From: Acidimicrobiaceae bacterium
Lineage (GTDB): Bacteria; Actinomycetota; Acidimicrobiia; Acidimicrobiales; Ilumatobacteraceae
Direction of reading: 5' to 3'
Assembly (NCBI GenBank): GCA_020637235.1
Contig: JACJWG010000002.1
Span: 434,001-498,000 of the forward strand
Length of the DNA stretch: 64,000 nt
Shown here: positions 1 through 8,126 of the stretch, piece by piece
Numbering within the stretch: the first letter of the stretch is position 1
Layout: each line of letters begins with the position of its first letter
Notes under the pieces: generated by a model
Databases searched by the model: none
Told to the model about the DNA's origin: nothing
Seen by the model: only the letters and a program-made list of their open reading frames with translations
Program-made: the position numbers and the translations under genes

Positions 1-605
1 AGCACCGTGGCGGTCACCAACAGCCGGAGCAGGCGACGCATCGTGCGGCGCGTCGAGCGGCTCCGGAGTCGGCGCAGGGCGAGCAACATCAGGGCAGGCC
101 ACAGCCAGTAGAACTGCTCTTCGATCGACAGCGACCAGAAGTGCTCGAGCGGCGAGGCCGACGACGCGAACAGCTCGCCATAGCTGCCGGTGCCCGACAG
201 CCGTACCCAGTTGAACAGCTGCAACACGGCGCCGACGACGTCGCGGCGCAGCGACGGGGTGCCGTCGAACGCGCCGAAGGCGTGGGCGATCACCACGGCC
301 GCGAGGCACAGGGTGCTCGCCGGCAGCAGACGTTTCATCCGCCGGCCGTAGAACGACGCCACCCGGATCGTCGACGTGCGGCTCTCCTCGGCGAGGAGCA
401 GGCTGGTGATCAAGAACCCCGAGAGCGTGAAGAACACCGACACGCCGAGGTAACCGGCCGGCAGGAACGGCACGCCGGCGTGGAACAGCACGACCAGCAC
501 CACCGACACGGCGCGCACACCGTCGAGTGCGGGCTGGTACGCGAACGCGATCGGACGGGTCGCCGATCGGTCGTCGGGGTCGAGGTGGTCGTCGGAGTGC
601 GGCAC
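1..605 (-). CDS. acyltransferase family 3 (OafA/YrhL type), 3' end outside window
   Basis: Translated on the minus strand from a GTG at 605, this gives the N-terminal ~200 residues of a membrane acyltransferase of family 3, which transfers acyl groups to extracytoplasmic sugars or peptidoglycan. Visible are the opening LDGVRA-like motif (ALDGVRAVSV), the hydrophobic helix ending GVSVFFTLSGFLIT, the basic stretch YGRRMKRLLPA, and the SLSIEEQFYWLWP motif near the window edge. All are hallmarks of the family, which usually has 10 or more membrane helices. The frame is open to base 1, so the gene continues to the left. The GTG at 605 is chosen because hydrophobic sequence starts about 25 residues later; the frame stays open further upstream, so the start is uncertain. 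The acyl substrate cannot be told. Confidence 0.85.
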   Translation of the reverse strand, partial: MPHSDDHLDPDDRSATRPIAFAYQPALDGVRAVSVVLVVLFHAGVPFLPAGYLGVSVFFTLSGFLITSLLLAEESRTSTIRVASFYGRRMKRLLPASTLCLAAVVIAHAFGAFDGTPSLRRDVVGAVLQLFNWVRLSGTGSYGELFASSASPLEHFWSLSIEEQFYWLWPALMLLALRRLRSRSTRRTMRRLLRLLVTATV

Positions 606-699
606 GGCGGTGATGGGCGTCGCTGTCCGGTCGGGCGCCCAGCGGGTCCGCCGGAGTTGGGCGAGTGCGACGATACGCCTGGTCAGGCCGGTTGCGACG

Positions 700-1125
700 T
701 CAGAGTGGGCGCTTCGCGTCGAGGTTTCGCAGCTGTCCGGCGAGCGCCGCCATCAGCTTGTGCGCCACGGACGGCACCTCGTCGAGGCAGCCGAGCAGCG
801 CACCACTCGTCAGCACGAGCAGTTGGCACTCGGTGAGGCAGTCGACCGTGGCGGTCCGCAGGCCGTGATCGAGCAACGACAACTCGCCGACCATCGCCCC
901 GTCGGCGAGCTCGGCGATCTTGCGCCCGCCACGACGCACCGCGACACGACCCCGCAACACCACAAACGCCTCGCTGCCGGGCATCCCTTCGTGCATCAGC
1001 ACGCGGCCCGCCGGCAGGTCGATCACATCGCTGCGTGCTGCGATCTTCTCGAGTTCCTTACGAGTGCACTCGCGGAACAACGAGACGTTCTTCAGGTGAT
1101 CGACGTGGACGCGCTTGCTGGCCAT
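700..1125 (-). CDS. cyclic nucleotide-binding domain protein
   Basis: A 141-residue protein made almost entirely of one cNMP-binding (CAP_ED) fold. The core runs from LFRECTRKELEKIA through the glycines of MHEGMPGSEAFVVLRGRVAV to GAMVGELSLLDHGLRTATV, which corresponds to the phosphate-binding cassette (GE-x-S/A-x(n)-R-A/T). No HTH or effector domain follows, so it probably acts as a small sensor or partner protein. The ATG at 1125 starts the folded domain; an upstream in-frame extension to about 1296 crosses the tRNA and was not used. Homologues are common as stand-alone domains in actinobacteria. Whether it binds cAMP is not known. The acyltransferase follows 95 nt downstream on the same strand. 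Confidence 0.8.
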   Translation of the reverse strand: MASKRVHVDHLKNVSLFRECTRKELEKIAARSDVIDLPAGRVLMHEGMPGSEAFVVLRGRVAVRRGGRKIAELADGAMVGELSLLDHGLRTATVDCLTECQLLVLTSGALLGCLDEVPSVAHKLMAALAGQLRNLDAKRPL

Positions 1126-1255
1126 CGCGATCGACCCTACGCCGCACCCCCCGACCGGACCCAAAGCCCGACCGCCGTGTGCGCCCTGGCATCGGGTGCG
1201 CTCCAGGTCGCCGACCGAGCACGAGCGCACCCGACGTCTCGCGACATCACACTCG

Positions 1256-1328
1256 TGGAGACGAGGGGAATCGAACCCCTGACATCCACCTTGCAAAGGT
1301 GGCGCTCTGCCAACTGAGCTACGTCCCC
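1256..1328 (-). tRNA. tRNA-Ala (UGC)
   Basis: The minus strand folds as a full cloverleaf. The acceptor stem GGGGACG pairs with CGTCTCC and the discriminator is A. The D arm is GCTCAGTTGGCAGAGC, the anticodon loop TTTGCAA gives anticodon TGC, and the T arm carries GGTTCGATTCC. The acceptor stem contains one G-U pair. No CCA is encoded. tRNA-Ala and tRNA-Ile genes downstream of gyrA are usual in actinobacteria; here about 16 kb separate this one from tRNA-Ile. Confidence 0.96.
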
Positions 1329-1340
1329 GAAGGGACCGCC

Positions 1341-1370
1341 AGGATACACGGCCGACTACGAGGTCGGCAC
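1341..1370 (-). promoter_or_regulatory. candidate promoter of tRNA-Ala
   Basis: On the minus strand a TATCCT hexamer (1346-1341) lies 12 nt before the tRNA 5' end, with GTGCCG 18 nt further upstream (1370-1365). These resemble actinobacterial -10 and -35 boxes. The spacer overlaps an inverted repeat GCCGAC-N6-GTCGGC (1351-1368). This is motif reading only. Confidence 0.4.
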
Positions 1371-1394
1371 CTCGCGTTTCCTACGCTGCCCGGC

Positions 1395-2684
1395 ATGGCA
1401 CGCCTCCAGTTCGGTACCTTCCTCGCACCCCATCACCCGCTGGGCGAGCATCCCACCCTGCAGTTCCAGCGCGACATCGAGCTGGCGGCGCATCTCGACC
1501 GGCTCGGGTTCGACGAGTTCTGGGTCGGCGAGCACCACTCGAGCGGCTGGGAGATGATCGCCTCGCCCGAGATGTTCCTCGCCGCGGCGGGCATGGCCAC
1601 CCACCACATCCGCCTCGGCACCGGCGTCATCTCGCTCCCCTACCACCACCCGTTCAACGTCGCCCAACGCATGGTGCAGCTGGACCACATGACCCGCGGA
1701 CGGGCGATGTTCGGCAGTGGTCCCGGCGCGTTGCCGAGCGACGCGCACACGCTCGGCATCTCGCCGATGGTGCAGCGCGACCGCCAGGACGAGGCGCTGG
1801 GCGTGATCATCCGCCTCCTGAACGGCGAGGAGCGCTTCTCCTACGACAGCGAATGGTTCACCCTGCGTGACGCCGCGCTGCAGTTGTTGCCACTGCAGGA
1901 GCGCATGCCGATGGCCACGGCATCGAGCATCTCGCCGTCGGGCATGCAGCTCGCCGGCAAGCACGGCACCGGCGTGCTGTCGATCGCCTCCACGTCCACC
2001 GAGGGCATCGCCGCCCTCCCCACGCAGTGGGGTTTCGCCGAGGAGGCCGCCGCACAGCACGGCAAGGTGGTCGATCGGGCCGACTGGCGCGTGATGATGA
2101 GCTGGCACATCGCCGAGACGAAGGAGCAGGCCCGCAAGGAGGCCGTCCACGGTCTGCACCGCTGGCACAACGAGTACAACGTGCGCGTGCTCGGCCGTCC
2201 GGGAGCGACGCGGGTGGAGGACCCGTGGGAGTTGCTCGACCAGGTGGCCGAGGGCGGTGCCAGTGGCGGCGGCGCTGCGGTCGTCGGCACCCCCGACGAC
2301 CTCGTCGCGGCGATCCGCAACCTCCTCGACGTCACCGGGGGCTTCGGCGTGGTGCTCGGCTTCGCCCACGACTGGGCCAACTTCGAGAACACGAAGCGTT
2401 CGTGGGACCTCGTCGCCCGTTACGTCGTGCCCGAGTTGAACGGCTACTTCCGTGGGCTGCAGGCGTCGGCCGACTTCCTGCACGAACGCCAGGGCGAGCT
2501 GATGGCCGGCGCCTCCGCCGCCGTGATGAGCAAGATCATGAGCCACGAGGGCGCTGCCCAGGCGATGGCCACCACCATGGCCAACATGCAGAAGGCCCGC
2601 GCCGAGGGCAAGAGCGACACCACGTTCCGGCCCGGTGCGGGTCTGGCCGACGCCCACAAGGATCCCGAGCCCACCGACGACTGA
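1395..2684 (+). CDS. LLM-class flavin-dependent monooxygenase (LimB-like)
   Basis: A 429-residue protein of the bacterial luciferase-like monooxygenase family, which uses reduced FMN or F420 to oxygenate small organic substrates. The N-terminal part (LQFGTFLAPHHPLGEHP, then GFDEFWVGEHHSSGWE) and the pattern LGTGVISLPYHHPFNVAQRMVQLDHMTRGR around residues 75-105 are typical of the subgroup containing limonene 1,2-monooxygenase. The C-terminal ~60 residues are a helical, methionine- and alanine-rich extension. The ATG at 1395 is preceded by TACGCT with a 7-nt gap and no Shine-Dalgarno sequence, so a leaderless transcript is likely; an open frame further upstream crosses the tRNA and is not used. 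The gene stands alone between opposing genes. The substrate is not predictable. Confidence 0.85.
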   Translation: MARLQFGTFLAPHHPLGEHPTLQFQRDIELAAHLDRLGFDEFWVGEHHSSGWEMIASPEMFLAAAGMATHHIRLGTGVISLPYHHPFNVAQRMVQLDHMTRGRAMFGSGPGALPSDAHTLGISPMVQRDRQDEALGVIIRLLNGEERFSYDSEWFTLRDAALQLLPLQERMPMATASSISPSGMQLAGKHGTGVLSIASTSTEGIAALPTQWGFAEEAAAQHGKVVDRADWRVMMSWHIAETKEQARKEAVHGLHRWHNEYNVRVLGRPGATRVEDPWELLDQVAEGGASGGGAAVVGTPDDLVAAIRNLLDVTGGFGVVLGFAHDWANFENTKRSWDLVARYVVPELNGYFRGLQASADFLHERQGELMAGASAAVMSKIMSHEGAAQAMATTMANMQKARAEGKSDTTFRPGAGLADAHKDPEPTDD

Positions 2685-2748
2685 CGCGCCGACACGTGCC
2701 AGACGCTGCGCCGTCCGCGAGGCCGAACCGTACGAAGTCGACGGGCGC

Positions 2749-3402
2749 TCAGCTCGCCCGACGCCGACCGAGGTTGCCCACCACGACCGCCACGACGGTG
2801 ACCAGGTAGATCTGTCCGAGCAGTGCCTGCAGCCCGACCAGGGTGCGGGCGCCGTTCGACACCGGCGTGATGTCGCCGAAGCCCACGGTGGTCAGCGTGA
2901 CGAACGAGAAGTACTGCATCGACGCCGGGGACAGCGTGCCGGCGCCGGTGGTGAACGACGCCGGATCGAACAGCAGGATCGACCGGTAGACGAAGGCGAA
3001 GAACAGCCCGAACAGGATGTACACCGTGATCGCCCCGATCACGGTGCGCACCGACACCTCGAGATGCCGTCGCATCGAGTCGAAAATCAGCACCGGGCCG
3101 GCGGCGACCAGCAGCCCGTTCACGAGCAGGAGCCCACCACCCGCCTCCGGCTGATCGCGCCCGAGGAGCTGCAGGCCGGCGAGCACCATCGCGCTCGCCG
3201 ACACCGCCCAGGCGGCGCGCCGGATGCGCGGGTGTCCCGACTCGAGCTGTGCCGCCAGCACGAGCGCCGTCCCGGCGAGTGCCACCTGCGCCACACGCAT
3301 CACCGCCCCCTCGGCAAAGGCAGCCTGCACCACGAACAACGCCACGACGCAGGCGAGGATCTGCGTGTACTGCCGCACCGGCACGTCGGCGTTCTCCCGC
3401 AT
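2749..3402 (-). CDS. two-pore-helix ion channel protein (K+ channel)
   Basis: A 217-residue membrane protein with four or five hydrophobic segments. The last two flank a pore loop carrying the filter sequence TTVGFGD (about residues 175-181), the K+-channel signature, followed by the inner helix GLQALLGQIYLVTVVAVVVG. There is no C-terminal RCK/TrkA domain, so gating by cytoplasmic ligands is not evident. An in-frame TTG two codons upstream (3408) is an alternative start; ATG at 3402 was preferred. It converges with the monooxygenase gene, with 64 bp between the stops. A voltage sensor with a row of arginines is not visible. Confidence 0.88.
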   Translation of the reverse strand: MRENADVPVRQYTQILACVVALFVVQAAFAEGAVMRVAQVALAGTALVLAAQLESGHPRIRRAAWAVSASAMVLAGLQLLGRDQPEAGGGLLLVNGLLVAAGPVLIFDSMRRHLEVSVRTVIGAITVYILFGLFFAFVYRSILLFDPASFTTGAGTLSPASMQYFSFVTLTTVGFGDITPVSNGARTLVGLQALLGQIYLVTVVAVVVGNLGRRRAS

Positions 3403-3444
3403 GAGCAACAGATTGTCGCACTGCGGCAGGTCGTCGATCGCGGA

Positions 3445-3657
3445 TCAGTCGTCCTTCAAGGCGACCGCGTTCGGGGTGACGTTCATCTTCGGGACGTACT
3501 CGGCCACCTCGACCTCGCGACCTTCGCCCAAGTACTTCGAGCGCAGCTCGGTGCGACAGTCGGTGCACGGTCCGTAGAACACCGCCGTCACCTCGGCCCG
3601 ACATCGCGGGCACGTGAACGCCAGTGGCTCGGCCGACGCGTCGAGCAGGCCGGCCAT
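3445..3657 (-). CDS. small zinc-ribbon protein
   Basis: A 70-residue protein with two cysteine pairs, CPRC near residue 16 and CTDC near residue 31, which should form one zinc ribbon. A charged C-terminal tail (GEGREVEVAEYVPKMNV) follows. The ATG overlaps the TGA of the upstream hydrolase gene by one base (TGATG), so the two are probably translationally coupled. Similar small zinc-ribbon proteins are widespread in actinobacteria without a known function. The coding call rests on the paired cysteines and the tight overlap. Confidence 0.72.
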   Translation of the reverse strand: MAGLLDASAEPLAFTCPRCRAEVTAVFYGPCTDCRTELRSKYLGEGREVEVAEYVPKMNVTPNAVALKDD

Positions 3658-4409
3658 CAGATCGACCCCCAGAACGCCTCGAGCACCACCGCACCTGCGG
3701 CCGGGTCGCCGAGCATCCACCAGTGTCCTTGACCGTCCAGCACCTGGCGCCGCGCGCCGAGCTGATCGGCCACGGCCGTGCCGAGGGTCTCACCCTGCAC
3801 GAACGGATCGAGTGGCGCGATCACCGCGAGCCCGGGCACGGTGGCGGCCGGCGCGAGCTCGGCGCCCCACGCCGCCATCGCGGGCTGTGCGGCCGACCGG
3901 TAGAGCGACAGCACGCACTGCCCCATCAACTCGTCACCCGCGTCGACCAGTCGGGCGGCGACGTCGGCCGGGATGCCGAGGCTGCCGAGGATCGCGACGC
4001 GGTCCTCGACGGGGGTGGCGGCCGACTGGGCGAAGTACTCCTCGCCGGCACCGGGGGTCTGCCAGATCTGGGCGAAGTCGTGCCAGACGTAGTCGGGGTG
4101 GAACAACCCGAGCACGTCGCACACCCAGCTGCGGAACAGCTCGGGACGGAGCGCGACCGCACGCATGCCGATGCCGCCGCCCCAGTCGTGACCGACCAGG
4201 TCGACCGGGCCGCTGTCGGCGACGATCCCCTCGACGACGCCGACGAACCAGTCGACGTACTCCTCCTTCGTGGCGCCGAACCCGGCGGGCACCGGGCAGC
4301 CGAAGCCGGGGAGCTGTGGGGTGACCACATCGGTGCGCGAGAGCCGCTCGATCAGCGGACCCCAGATCACCGGGGTCTCGGGATTGCCGTGCAACAGGAC
4401 TGCGGACAT
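3657..4409 (-). CDS. alpha/beta hydrolase (haloalkane dehalogenase/epoxide hydrolase-like)
   Basis: A 250-residue alpha/beta-hydrolase. The oxyanion motif HGNPE is at residues 7-11. The nucleophile elbow GHDWGG (73-78) places an aspartate, D75, as nucleophile, which points to the haloalkane dehalogenase / epoxide hydrolase / fluoroacetate dehalogenase group rather than to serine esterases. A late PLDPFVQ segment and the histidine in GQGHWWM are plausible catalytic acid and base. The ATG at 4409 gives a start directly on the first beta strand; longer in-frame extensions are arginine-rich and antisense-like. It lies between kynA and the small zinc-ribbon gene, with which it overlaps. The substrate is unknown. 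Confidence 0.82.
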   Translation of the reverse strand: MSAVLLHGNPETPVIWGPLIERLSRTDVVTPQLPGFGCPVPAGFGATKEEYVDWFVGVVEGIVADSGPVDLVGHDWGGGIGMRAVALRPELFRSWVCDVLGLFHPDYVWHDFAQIWQTPGAGEEYFAQSAATPVEDRVAILGSLGIPADVAARLVDAGDELMGQCVLSLYRSAAQPAMAAWGAELAPAATVPGLAVIAPLDPFVQGETLGTAVADQLGARRQVLDGQGHWWMLGDPAAGAVVLEAFWGSI

Positions 4410-4440
4410 GGAGACGATCCTGCCAGATCGCCGCGCACGA

Positions 4441-5289
4441 TCAGAGCGACGTGCGCAGCGACCAGATCTCGGGGAACAGCACCACGTCGAGCATCGCCCG
4501 CAGGTACGACACGCCCGACGTCCCACCGGTGCCACGCCGGAAGCCGATCACCCGCTCGACGGTGGTGACGTGACGGAAACGCCACAGGCGGAACGCGTCC
4601 TCGAAGTCCGTGAGCTCCTCCCCCAACTCGTACAGCTCCCAGTGCTCGCGCGGGTGCCGGTAGACCTCCAACCACGCCGCCTCGACGTCGGGATGCGCCT
4701 CGTACGGTCGGGTCCAGTCGCGCTCGAGCCTCGTCGCCGGGACGGGGAGGCCTCGCCGAGCCATCGCCCGCAGCGCCTCGTCGTACAACGAGGGGCTGTG
4801 CAGCGCCCGTTCGACGATCGTGTGGAGGTCGTCGCGGTGCGCGTGTGGCTGGAGCATCACGGCGCTCTTGTTGCCGGCGGCGAACTCGATGCATCGGTAC
4901 TGCCAGCTCTGGAAGCCGCTGCTGTTGCCGAGGTACGGCCGGATGGCCGAGTACTCCGGCGGCGTCATCGTGGCGAGCACGTCCCAGGCGTGGACGAGCT
5001 GTTCCATGATCCGGCTCACTCGGGACAGCATCTTGAACACGAGTGGGTACTCGTCGTCGGCGAGCGCCCGGATGGCGGCGCCGAGCTCGTGGAGCATCAA
5101 CTTCATCCACAGCTCGCTCGTCTGGTGTTGCACGATGAACAACAGTTCGTCGTGCGCGGGCGAGCGTGGGTGCTGAGCCGACAGCACCTCGTCGAGGTGC
5201 AGGTAGTCGGCGTACGACATGTCGCCCGAGAAGTCGAGCTGCGCACCGTCGCGATCGGTGCGGAGATCGCGACGGTGTGGATCGCTCAC
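4441..5289 (-). CDS. kynA: tryptophan 2,3-dioxygenase
   Basis: This 282-residue haem enzyme opens the indole ring of L-tryptophan to N-formylkynurenine, the first step of the kynurenine pathway. Recognisable family motifs are SYADYLHLDEVLSAQ, the active-site block IVQHQTSELWMKLMLHE (about residues 53-69), SSGFQSWQYR, and the haem-ligand region FRHVTTVERVIG followed by RGTGGTSG near the C-terminus. The length matches bacterial TDOs. Its GTG start overlaps the TGA of the EF-G-like gene by 4 nt (GTGA). No kynureninase, formamidase or other kynurenine gene is nearby, so the rest of the pathway, if present, lies elsewhere. Confidence 0.95.
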   Translation of the reverse strand: MSDPHRRDLRTDRDGAQLDFSGDMSYADYLHLDEVLSAQHPRSPAHDELLFIVQHQTSELWMKLMLHELGAAIRALADDEYPLVFKMLSRVSRIMEQLVHAWDVLATMTPPEYSAIRPYLGNSSGFQSWQYRCIEFAAGNKSAVMLQPHAHRDDLHTIVERALHSPSLYDEALRAMARRGLPVPATRLERDWTRPYEAHPDVEAAWLEVYRHPREHWELYELGEELTDFEDAFRLWRFRHVTTVERVIGFRRGTGGTSGVSYLRAMLDVVLFPEIWSLRTSL

Positions 5290-7373
5290 GTGCCGAGTGC
5301 CTCCTTGTGCGACAGGACGGCGGCGTCGACGAGGTGGCTCGGCAGCACGTCGTAGTGATCGTGCTCCATGGTGAACCGGCCGCGGCCACCCGTCATCGAC
5401 CGCAACTCGACCGCATATCGCTGCACCTCGCGGGTTGGGACGTGGGCGGTGATCACCTGCTCGCCGTGATCCGCCGTGTCGGTCCCGATCACCCGTCCAC
5501 GTTTGGTGGTGATGTCGCCCATCACGTCACCCTGGTGGTTGGCGGGCACGACGACCCGCAGCACCGACACCGGTTCGAGCACCATCACGCCAGCCGTGGC
5601 GAGTGCCTCCTTGAGCCCCACCGACGCCGCGGTCTTGAACGCCATCTCGCTCGAGTCCACGCTGTGGTACTTGCCGTCGTAGCACTCCACCTGCACGTCG
5701 ACGACCGGGAAACCGTGCACGCCACCGGTGGCCATCGTCTCCTCGACGCCCTTCTGCACCGCGGGGATCAGGTTGCGCGGGATCGCCCCGCCGACGACCG
5801 AGTCGACGAACGAGAACCCGCCACCACGCTGCAAGGGCGAGACGCGCATGTGCGCGACCGCGAACTGCCCGTGGCCACCACTCTGCTTCTTCACCTTGCC
5901 CTCGACGTCGGCCCGGCCGGCGATGGTCTCGCGGTAGGCCACCTTCACCGGCGCGGTGTCGACGTTGACGCCGAACTTGCGTGCCAGCCGCTCGAGCGCG
6001 ACGGCGACATGCGTGTCGCCGAGGCCGCGCAGGACGGTCTGGTGTGTCTCGTCGCTCCGTTCGACGCGCAGCAGCGGATCCTCCGCCTGCAGGCGTGCGA
6101 TCGCACTGCCGAGCTTGTCGTCGTCGGCCTGGGTGCGCGGCACGATGGCGACGCCGTACTGCGGCACCGGCATCGGTGGCACGTCCACCCGCACCGGCAG
6201 ACCCTTCGGGGCGAGCGTGTCGCCGGTATGCACCGACGTGAGCTTCGCCACCGCGGCCAGGTCGCCGGCGGACACCTCGGTCACGGGCACCTGCTCCTTG
6301 CCGCGCAACGAGAACAGGCCGTGCAACCGCTCGTCGCCGCCGGTGCGGCTGTTGACGAGGTGATCGTCGGCGCGCACCGTGCCGCTCAGCACCTTGAACA
6401 CCGACAGCTGACCGACGAACGGATCGGCGATGGTCTTGAACACGTGCAACAACGGCTTCGCGCCCTTGTCGGCGCCCACCTCGACGAGGTCGTCCCCGGC
6501 GATCACCGACACCGGACGGTCGAGCGGCGACGGCCCGAGCTCGCAGATGAAGTCGGCGAGTCGGTCGATCCCCACCCCGGTCGCGGCGGACCCGAGCAGC
6601 ACGGGGAACTCGAGGCAGTCGAGCACCTCGTGGCGCAGCGTGCGTTCGAGTTCGGCGACGCTCAGTTCGTCGCCCGACAGATACCGTTCGAGCTGCTCGT
6701 CGTCGCCGGAGACGATCTCCTCGACCAGCGAGTCGTGCAGCCGGTGCTCCTCGTCGGCGACGTCGGCCGGCATCGCCTCGCTGTGATGCGTGCCGCCGGG
6801 CTCGTACTCCAGAGCCTGCTCGGACAGGACGTCGGCGATGCCGTGCAGGCTGCCGGCCTCCCCGATCGGCAGCTCGAGCGGCGCGAAGCCCGACCCGAAC
6901 GACGCGGTGAGCTGTGCGAGCACGGCGTGGAAGTCGGCGCGCTCCTTGTCCTCCTTGTTGACGAACACCATGCGGGGCAGCCGACGCTGGTCGGCCTTGC
7001 GCCAGAGCAGCTCGGTCGCCACCTCGACACCGTCGACGGCACTCACCACGAACACCGCGAGGTCGGCCACCGACATCGCGGCGTCGACCTCACCCTCGAA
7101 GTCGGCGTACCCGGGAGTGTCGAGCAGGTTGACCCGATACGTGGCGCCGTCGCTGGCGGCCCAGTCGAACGGGGCGAGGCCGAGCGACAGCGAGATCTTG
7201 CGCTTCACGGCCTCCGGCTCGGTGTCGAGCGCGCTCGTCCCGTCGTCCACGCGACCGGCACGGGGCACGACCCCGGACCGTGCCAGCAGCGCGTCGGCCA
7301 ACGACGTCTTGCCGGCACCACTGTGGCCCACGAGGACCACGTTGCGAACCCTCTCGGTGGCGAGATCGGCCAT
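5286..7373 (-). CDS. elongation factor G-like GTPase (EF-G2 type)
   Basis: A 695-residue translational GTPase with the EF-G domain layout. The G domain has the P-loop GHSGAGKT, the DTPGYADF G3 motif and NKED as G4; domain II follows, then domains III-V (KSGGHGQF-like turn KKQSGGHGQFAVAH, and a C-terminal domain with MTGGRGRFTMEHDHYD). It lacks the typical canonical EF-G N-terminus and matches the divergent paralogue called EF-G2/FusA2 in actinobacteria; the canonical EF-G should be elsewhere with rpsL/rpsG. The ATG at 7373 has AAGGAG 8 nt upstream; a GTG three codons earlier abuts that Shine-Dalgarno and is unlikely. It is coupled to kynA. Ribosome association is assumed from the fold; its role is not settled in the family. 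Confidence 0.9.
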   Translation of the reverse strand: MADLATERVRNVVLVGHSGAGKTSLADALLARSGVVPRAGRVDDGTSALDTEPEAVKRKISLSLGLAPFDWAASDGATYRVNLLDTPGYADFEGEVDAAMSVADLAVFVVSAVDGVEVATELLWRKADQRRLPRMVFVNKEDKERADFHAVLAQLTASFGSGFAPLELPIGEAGSLHGIADVLSEQALEYEPGGTHHSEAMPADVADEEHRLHDSLVEEIVSGDDEQLERYLSGDELSVAELERTLRHEVLDCLEFPVLLGSAATGVGIDRLADFICELGPSPLDRPVSVIAGDDLVEVGADKGAKPLLHVFKTIADPFVGQLSVFKVLSGTVRADDHLVNSRTGGDERLHGLFSLRGKEQVPVTEVSAGDLAAVAKLTSVHTGDTLAPKGLPVRVDVPPMPVPQYGVAIVPRTQADDDKLGSAIARLQAEDPLLRVERSDETHQTVLRGLGDTHVAVALERLARKFGVNVDTAPVKVAYRETIAGRADVEGKVKKQSGGHGQFAVAHMRVSPLQRGGGFSFVDSVVGGAIPRNLIPAVQKGVEETMATGGVHGFPVVDVQVECYDGKYHSVDSSEMAFKTAASVGLKEALATAGVMVLEPVSVLRVVVPANHQGDVMGDITTKRGRVIGTDTADHGEQVITAHVPTREVQRYAVELRSMTGGRGRFTMEHDHYDVLPSHLVDAAVLSHKEALGT

Positions 7374-7496
7374 CTCGAACACTCCTTCCGCTCACCGCCA
7401 CGCGTCGTCGGGGGCGGTGCTTCGGACCGTACTCCCGTTCGCGACGCGCTCGGAACGGTCCTAAGGCCCGACCACCGCCGACCGGCTCGGCCGCGA

Positions 7497-8126
7497 CTAC
7501 AGCAGCCGTCGGTCGGCCGCCCATGCGGTGAGCTCGTGGCGGTTCGACAGCTGCAGCTTGCGCAACACCGCCGACACGTGGGTCTCGATCGTCTTCACCG
7601 ACAGGTGCAGCCGCGACGCCACCTCGCGGTAGGTGTACCCACGGGCGATGAGCCGCATCACCTCCTGCTCGCGCCCGGTGAGCAGATCGAGGTCGGGATC
7701 CGACGGTGCCGGCAGATGGCCGGAGAACGCATCGAGCACGAATCCGGCGAGACGCGGCGAGAACACCGCGTCGCCGTCGGCCACGCGGCGGATCGCGTCG
7801 ACGAGCCCCGGTGCGTCGATGGTCTTCGTAACGTACCCACGAGCGCCGGCGCGGATGACGGCCACCACGTCCTCGGCGGAGTCGCTCACCGACAGCGCCA
7901 AGAACACGGCGTCCGGCCAGGCTGCCAGCACACGCTCGATGATCGTCCGACCGCCCCCGTCGGGCAGGTGGACGTCGACCACGGCGACGTCGGGCCGCAT
8001 CGACACGATGCCGCGAACCGCGTCGTCGACGGTGCCGGCCTCGCCGATCACGTCGACGGACTCGCCGATCTCTGCACGCACGCCGGCGCGGAACAGCGCG
8101 TGATCGTCCACCAGGTACACCCGCAT
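7497..8126 (-). CDS. two-component response regulator, NarL/LuxR family
   Basis: A 209-residue regulator. It has an N-terminal receiver domain with acidic pocket D7/D8, phospho-acceptor D51 (VVDVHLPDG) and a conserved lysine in YVTKTI, then a LuxR-type HTH with TGREQEVMRLIARGYTYREVASRL and SVKTIETHVSAVLRKL. It is the partner of the histidine kinase directly upstream, with which it overlaps by one base (TGATG). The likely target is the divergent PspC/LiaF-like gene and the pair itself, by analogy with LiaFSR-type envelope-stress systems. No operator was identified. Confidence 0.93.
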   Translation of the reverse strand: MRVYLVDDHALFRAGVRAEIGESVDVIGEAGTVDDAVRGIVSMRPDVAVVDVHLPDGGGRTIIERVLAAWPDAVFLALSVSDSAEDVVAVIRAGARGYVTKTIDAPGLVDAIRRVADGDAVFSPRLAGFVLDAFSGHLPAPSDPDLDLLTGREQEVMRLIARGYTYREVASRLHLSVKTIETHVSAVLRKLQLSNRHELTAWAADRRLL

